A stretch of DNA of 44,196 nucleotides from a bacterium (lineage in GTDB: Bacteria > Zhuqueibacterota > QNDG01 > DTFT01), in assembly GCA_016933415.1 (NCBI GenBank), contig JAFGAX010000091.1, positions 1 through 44,196 of the forward strand, given 5' to 3'. This document shows positions 42,191 to 44,196 of this stretch, in pieces (within the stretch, counting starts at the first letter, position 1; every line of letters starts with the position of its first letter). The notes under the pieces are model-generated. The model had not been told where the DNA came from. It made no database searches and saw nothing but the letters and a program-made list of their open reading frames with translations. A program made the position numbers and the translations under genes.

Positions 42191-43042
42191 GTGATCAGGG
42201 TTGGGCCGGCAGGCTGGAATTATCCGGACTGGTATGGCGTGTTCTATCCCGAAAAGAAGGATAAGTCCTTCAAAGAACTGGACTTCCTTGCTGATTATTT
42301 CGACATGGCTGAAATCAATTCCACCTTTTACCGGCCCGCCAATGCATTCATGGGCCGCAGTTGGGTCATGAAAACGGCCAAAAATCCGGATTTCAAGTTC
42401 ACGGCCAAGCTCTGGAGCCGTTTCACGCACGAAAGGCGGGATTTCGGAACCGATGAAGTGCGGCTTTTCACGACCGGCATTGACCCGCTCTTCCAGGCCG
42501 GAAAGCTGGGGGCTGTGCTCTGCCAGTTCCCATGGAGTTTCCGCAACGACGAACCGAACCGGAAATGGCTCGACCGCGTGCTGGACGCGTTCGGCGCATA
42601 CCCGCTGGTTGTGGAAGTCCGTCATTCCGGCTGGGACAGGCCGGAGATCGCGGAATGGCTGGAAAGGCGGGGCGTGGGACTCGCGGCCATTGACCAGCCC
42701 GTGATCGGCGCATCCATCCCGTTTAAACCCGTGCGCACGGGCGCGATCGGATACGTCCGCATGCACGGCCGAAACACCGCGGCATGGTTCGCGAAGCCTT
42801 CCGGATCCGGCAAGGAGAATCCCTCGGCCCGGTATGATTACCTGTACACGGAAGCCGAAGTGGCGGAAATTACGGCCACGGTGAAAGCCGTGTCCCAGGG
42901 GACAAAGGAGACCTACGTGGTCCAGAACAACCATCCACGGGGCCAGGCGGTCGCCAATGCCATACAGGTCCGCCGTTCACTCGGCCAGGCCATGCGCGAC
43001 CTGCCGGATTCGATGTTTCTGCAGTACCCGTTTCTGCGGTAG
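42191..43042 (+). CDS. DUF72 (YecE-like) protein
   Basis: 283 residues from the GTG at 42191, chosen for the GAGGA four bases upstream and because the conserved part begins VIRVGPAGWNYPDWYGVFYP. The ATG at 42170 has no ribosome binding site, and a TATACT lies four bases before it. DUF72 proteins have a TIM-barrel-like fold (EINSTFYRP and YVRMHGRNTAAWF are family segments), and their function is unknown. It is divergent from folK. Confidence 0.85.
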   Translation: MIRVGPAGWNYPDWYGVFYPEKKDKSFKELDFLADYFDMAEINSTFYRPANAFMGRSWVMKTAKNPDFKFTAKLWSRFTHERRDFGTDEVRLFTTGIDPLFQAGKLGAVLCQFPWSFRNDEPNRKWLDRVLDAFGAYPLVVEVRHSGWDRPEIAEWLERRGVGLAAIDQPVIGASIPFKPVRTGAIGYVRMHGRNTAAWFAKPSGSGKENPSARYDYLYTEAEVAEITATVKAVSQGTKETYVVQNNHPRGQAVANAIQVRRSLGQAMRDLPDSMFLQYPFLR

Positions 43043-43096
43043 TCGGGGATGCAACTTACGAATTCTCATATCGTAAACACGTGTAAGGTCCGCGGG

Positions 43097-43131
43097 TCCC
43101 GGATTCCGTGTTTCGAGTTCCGGGTTCCGAG
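43097..43131 (+). repeat. Heptamer array, TTCCGNG type (five units)
   Basis: Five head-to-tail 7-mers run from 43097, the first TCCCGGA and then TTCCGTG, TTTCGAG, TTCCGGG and TTCCGAG. They share the TTCNNNG form of the arrays near 11600. The 277-base gap 43043-43319 between the last two genes contains this array, its inverted partner and no gene. Confidence 0.75.
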
Positions 43132-43243
43132 TCGAAAAAAAAGAACAACCATTCAACAACGATCTTTCATGAAACAGGAATGACCGGTTTTTGAAAATTC
43201 TACGGACTCGAGCGGCAATCCACAAACAAATACCTCCATTCAA

Positions 43244-43271
43244 CCCGGAACACGGAACTCTGAACCCGGAA
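43244..43271 (-). repeat. Heptamer array, inverted TTCCGGG type (four units)
   Basis: Read on the minus strand, four 7-mers follow one another (TTCCGGG, TTCAGAG, TTCCGTG, TTCCGGG). The array is inverted relative to that at 43097-43131, about 112 bases away, so the two could pair as a long imperfect hairpin. Confidence 0.75.
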
Positions 43272-43319
43272 CGATCAAATCAGATTTTTATTAAGGTGAA
43301 CGGGAAGGATCCTGTCCGC

Positions 43320-44196
43320 ATGTCCAAGACTCCCCAATACGTCGATATCTTCAACGCCTCCATCCTCCGCACCGTATACAAGGCGGTGTCCGTCACGCGA
43401 TGGAACCCGTCGCTGTTCGCGTTTTTCGTCAGGGCTGTGTTGCATCAGCGGTCCGCGGCCCGGCGCAGGGCATCATGGACCGACCGGGGCGTGCATGTGC
43501 CGCCCATGATGATCGCCAGCATCACCCGTCGCTGCAACCTGAACTGCGGGGGCTGTTACGCGATGGGACAGCGCCGCGAAGACAGGCCGGAACTGCCCGT
43601 GGAACGATGGCGTGAAATTCTTTCCGAGGCGGACGACCTGGGCGTTTCCATCGTCATGGTGGCAGGCGGCGAGCCCTTCACCCGGCCTTCGTTCATGTCC
43701 CTGACCGCTGAATTCCGGAGAATGCTGTTCCCTGTTTTCACCAACGGTCTTCTGCTGACGCCTGAAACCGTGTCCGCGCTCCGGCGACGCAGGAACCTGA
43801 TACCCGTGTTCAGCCTGGAGGGCGGTGCCCGAACCACGGACAGCCGGCGGGGCGAAGGCGTATCGGCCCGCGTCGGCCGCGCCATGGAATCCCTGTCACG
43901 CGCCGGCGTTTTCTACGGAACGTCCATCACCCTCACGGCCGCCAACCACGACGAAGTCACGGATCCGGATTTCATCCGGCCGCTGGTCGCGGGCGGCTGT
44001 CGGCTTTTCTTCTACGTGGAATACATCCCCGTCGAGGAAGGCACGGAGGACAAGGTGCTCACGGCAAGCCAGAAAGCCGGGCTGGAACCCCTGACCCGAT
44101 CCCTGCGGAGCCGCTTCAACGCGGATTTCATCGCCTTTCCGGGCGACGAGGAGCAATACGGCGGATGCCTGGCCGCGGGCCGGGGGTTCATACACG
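43320..44196 (+). CDS. Radical SAM protein, partial (runs off the window)
   Basis: The ATG at 43320, preceded by GGAAGGA, opens a frame with no stop to the window end (about 292 residues seen). The [4Fe-4S]-SAM site is C72, C76 and C79 in RRCNLNCGGCYAMG. MVAGGEPFTRPSF and VFTNGLLLTPETV are typical of the MoaA/PqqE-like barrel. A later cysteine in QYGGCLAAGRGFIH suggests a SPASM-type C-terminal region. The substrate is unknown, and the missing 3' end limits the call. Confidence 0.85.
   Translation, partial: MSKTPQYVDIFNASILRTVYKAVSVTRWNPSLFAFFVRAVLHQRSAARRRASWTDRGVHVPPMMIASITRRCNLNCGGCYAMGQRREDRPELPVERWREILSEADDLGVSIVMVAGGEPFTRPSFMSLTAEFRRMLFPVFTNGLLLTPETVSALRRRRNLIPVFSLEGGARTTDSRRGEGVSARVGRAMESLSRAGVFYGTSITLTAANHDEVTDPDFIRPLVAGGCRLFFYVEYIPVEEGTEDKVLTASQKAGLEPLTRSLRSRFNADFIAFPGDEEQYGGCLAAGRGFIH

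Noticed and set aside
1-44196. tRNA, rRNA or known riboswitch
   Set aside because: Gaps are short and repeat-filled; no cloverleaf, T-loop GTTCRA context or riboswitch-like conserved core was recognised by eye.

Overview
The window is GC-rich, densely coded bacterial chromosome. Almost everything from base 38 to 42049 reads on the minus strand; only the last two genes (from 42191) read on the plus strand. A GWxTD-domain protein and a DUF5683 protein, both typical of the Fibrobacterota-Chlorobiota-Bacteroidota (FCB) group and related candidate phyla, suggest an uncultured FCB-type lineage. Strong GGAGG-type ribosome binding sites and high GC argue against Bacteroidota proper. No rRNA, tRNA, transposase or CRISPR array was seen. 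The lineage is inference.

Region 1 (38-23440) is an exopolysaccharide locus of the kind usually linked to exosortase A. Following transcription (right to left) it has: a STAS protein with a C-terminal helix-turn-helix-like domain; a Wza-type exporter; a Wzz/Wzc tyrosine autokinase; a UDP-glucuronate 4-epimerase-like enzyme; an undecaprenyl-phosphate sugar transferase; UDP-glucose dehydrogenase; a family 4 glycosyltransferase; an asparagine synthase-like amidotransferase; a methyltransferase; a GlpD-like oxidoreductase and an SDR epimerase; a fused hexapeptide acyltransferase-glycosyltransferase; another glycosyltransferase; and a Wzx flippase. It ends in a tightly coupled ACP, AMP-ligase, PLP decarboxylase and GNAT module. 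UDP-Glc to UDP-GlcA to UDP-GalA chemistry suggests an acidic polymer. No exosortase and no Wzy polymerase is present in the window.

Region 2 (23451-26784) holds glycogen synthase, a CpoB/YbgF-like TPR lipoprotein and Lgt, the enzyme that lipidates such proteins.

Region 3 (26990-39511) is a long, often overlapping gene string: HD protein, YfiM-like protein, PHP protein, PurF, UbiA prenyltransferase, ferredoxin, geranylgeranyl reductase, CDP-alcohol phosphatidyltransferase, FtsY, RimO, GWxTD protein, PurN and PurH. It combines purine synthesis with a lipid module. UbiA, ferredoxin and an archaeal-looking geranylgeranyl reductase resemble the late steps of archaeal ether-lipid synthesis, the most striking content of the window.

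Region 4 (39680-42049) is a small operon, folK, deoxynucleoside kinase, small membrane protein, RidA, DUF5683, behind a recognisable promoter. Divergent from it lie a DUF72 gene and a radical SAM gene cut by the window end.

The few intergenic regions are rich in repeats: degenerate heptamer arrays of the form TTCNNNG, a 102-bp tandem duplication, a GC-rich palindrome family in three places, and CATCCGCGTC-type repeats.
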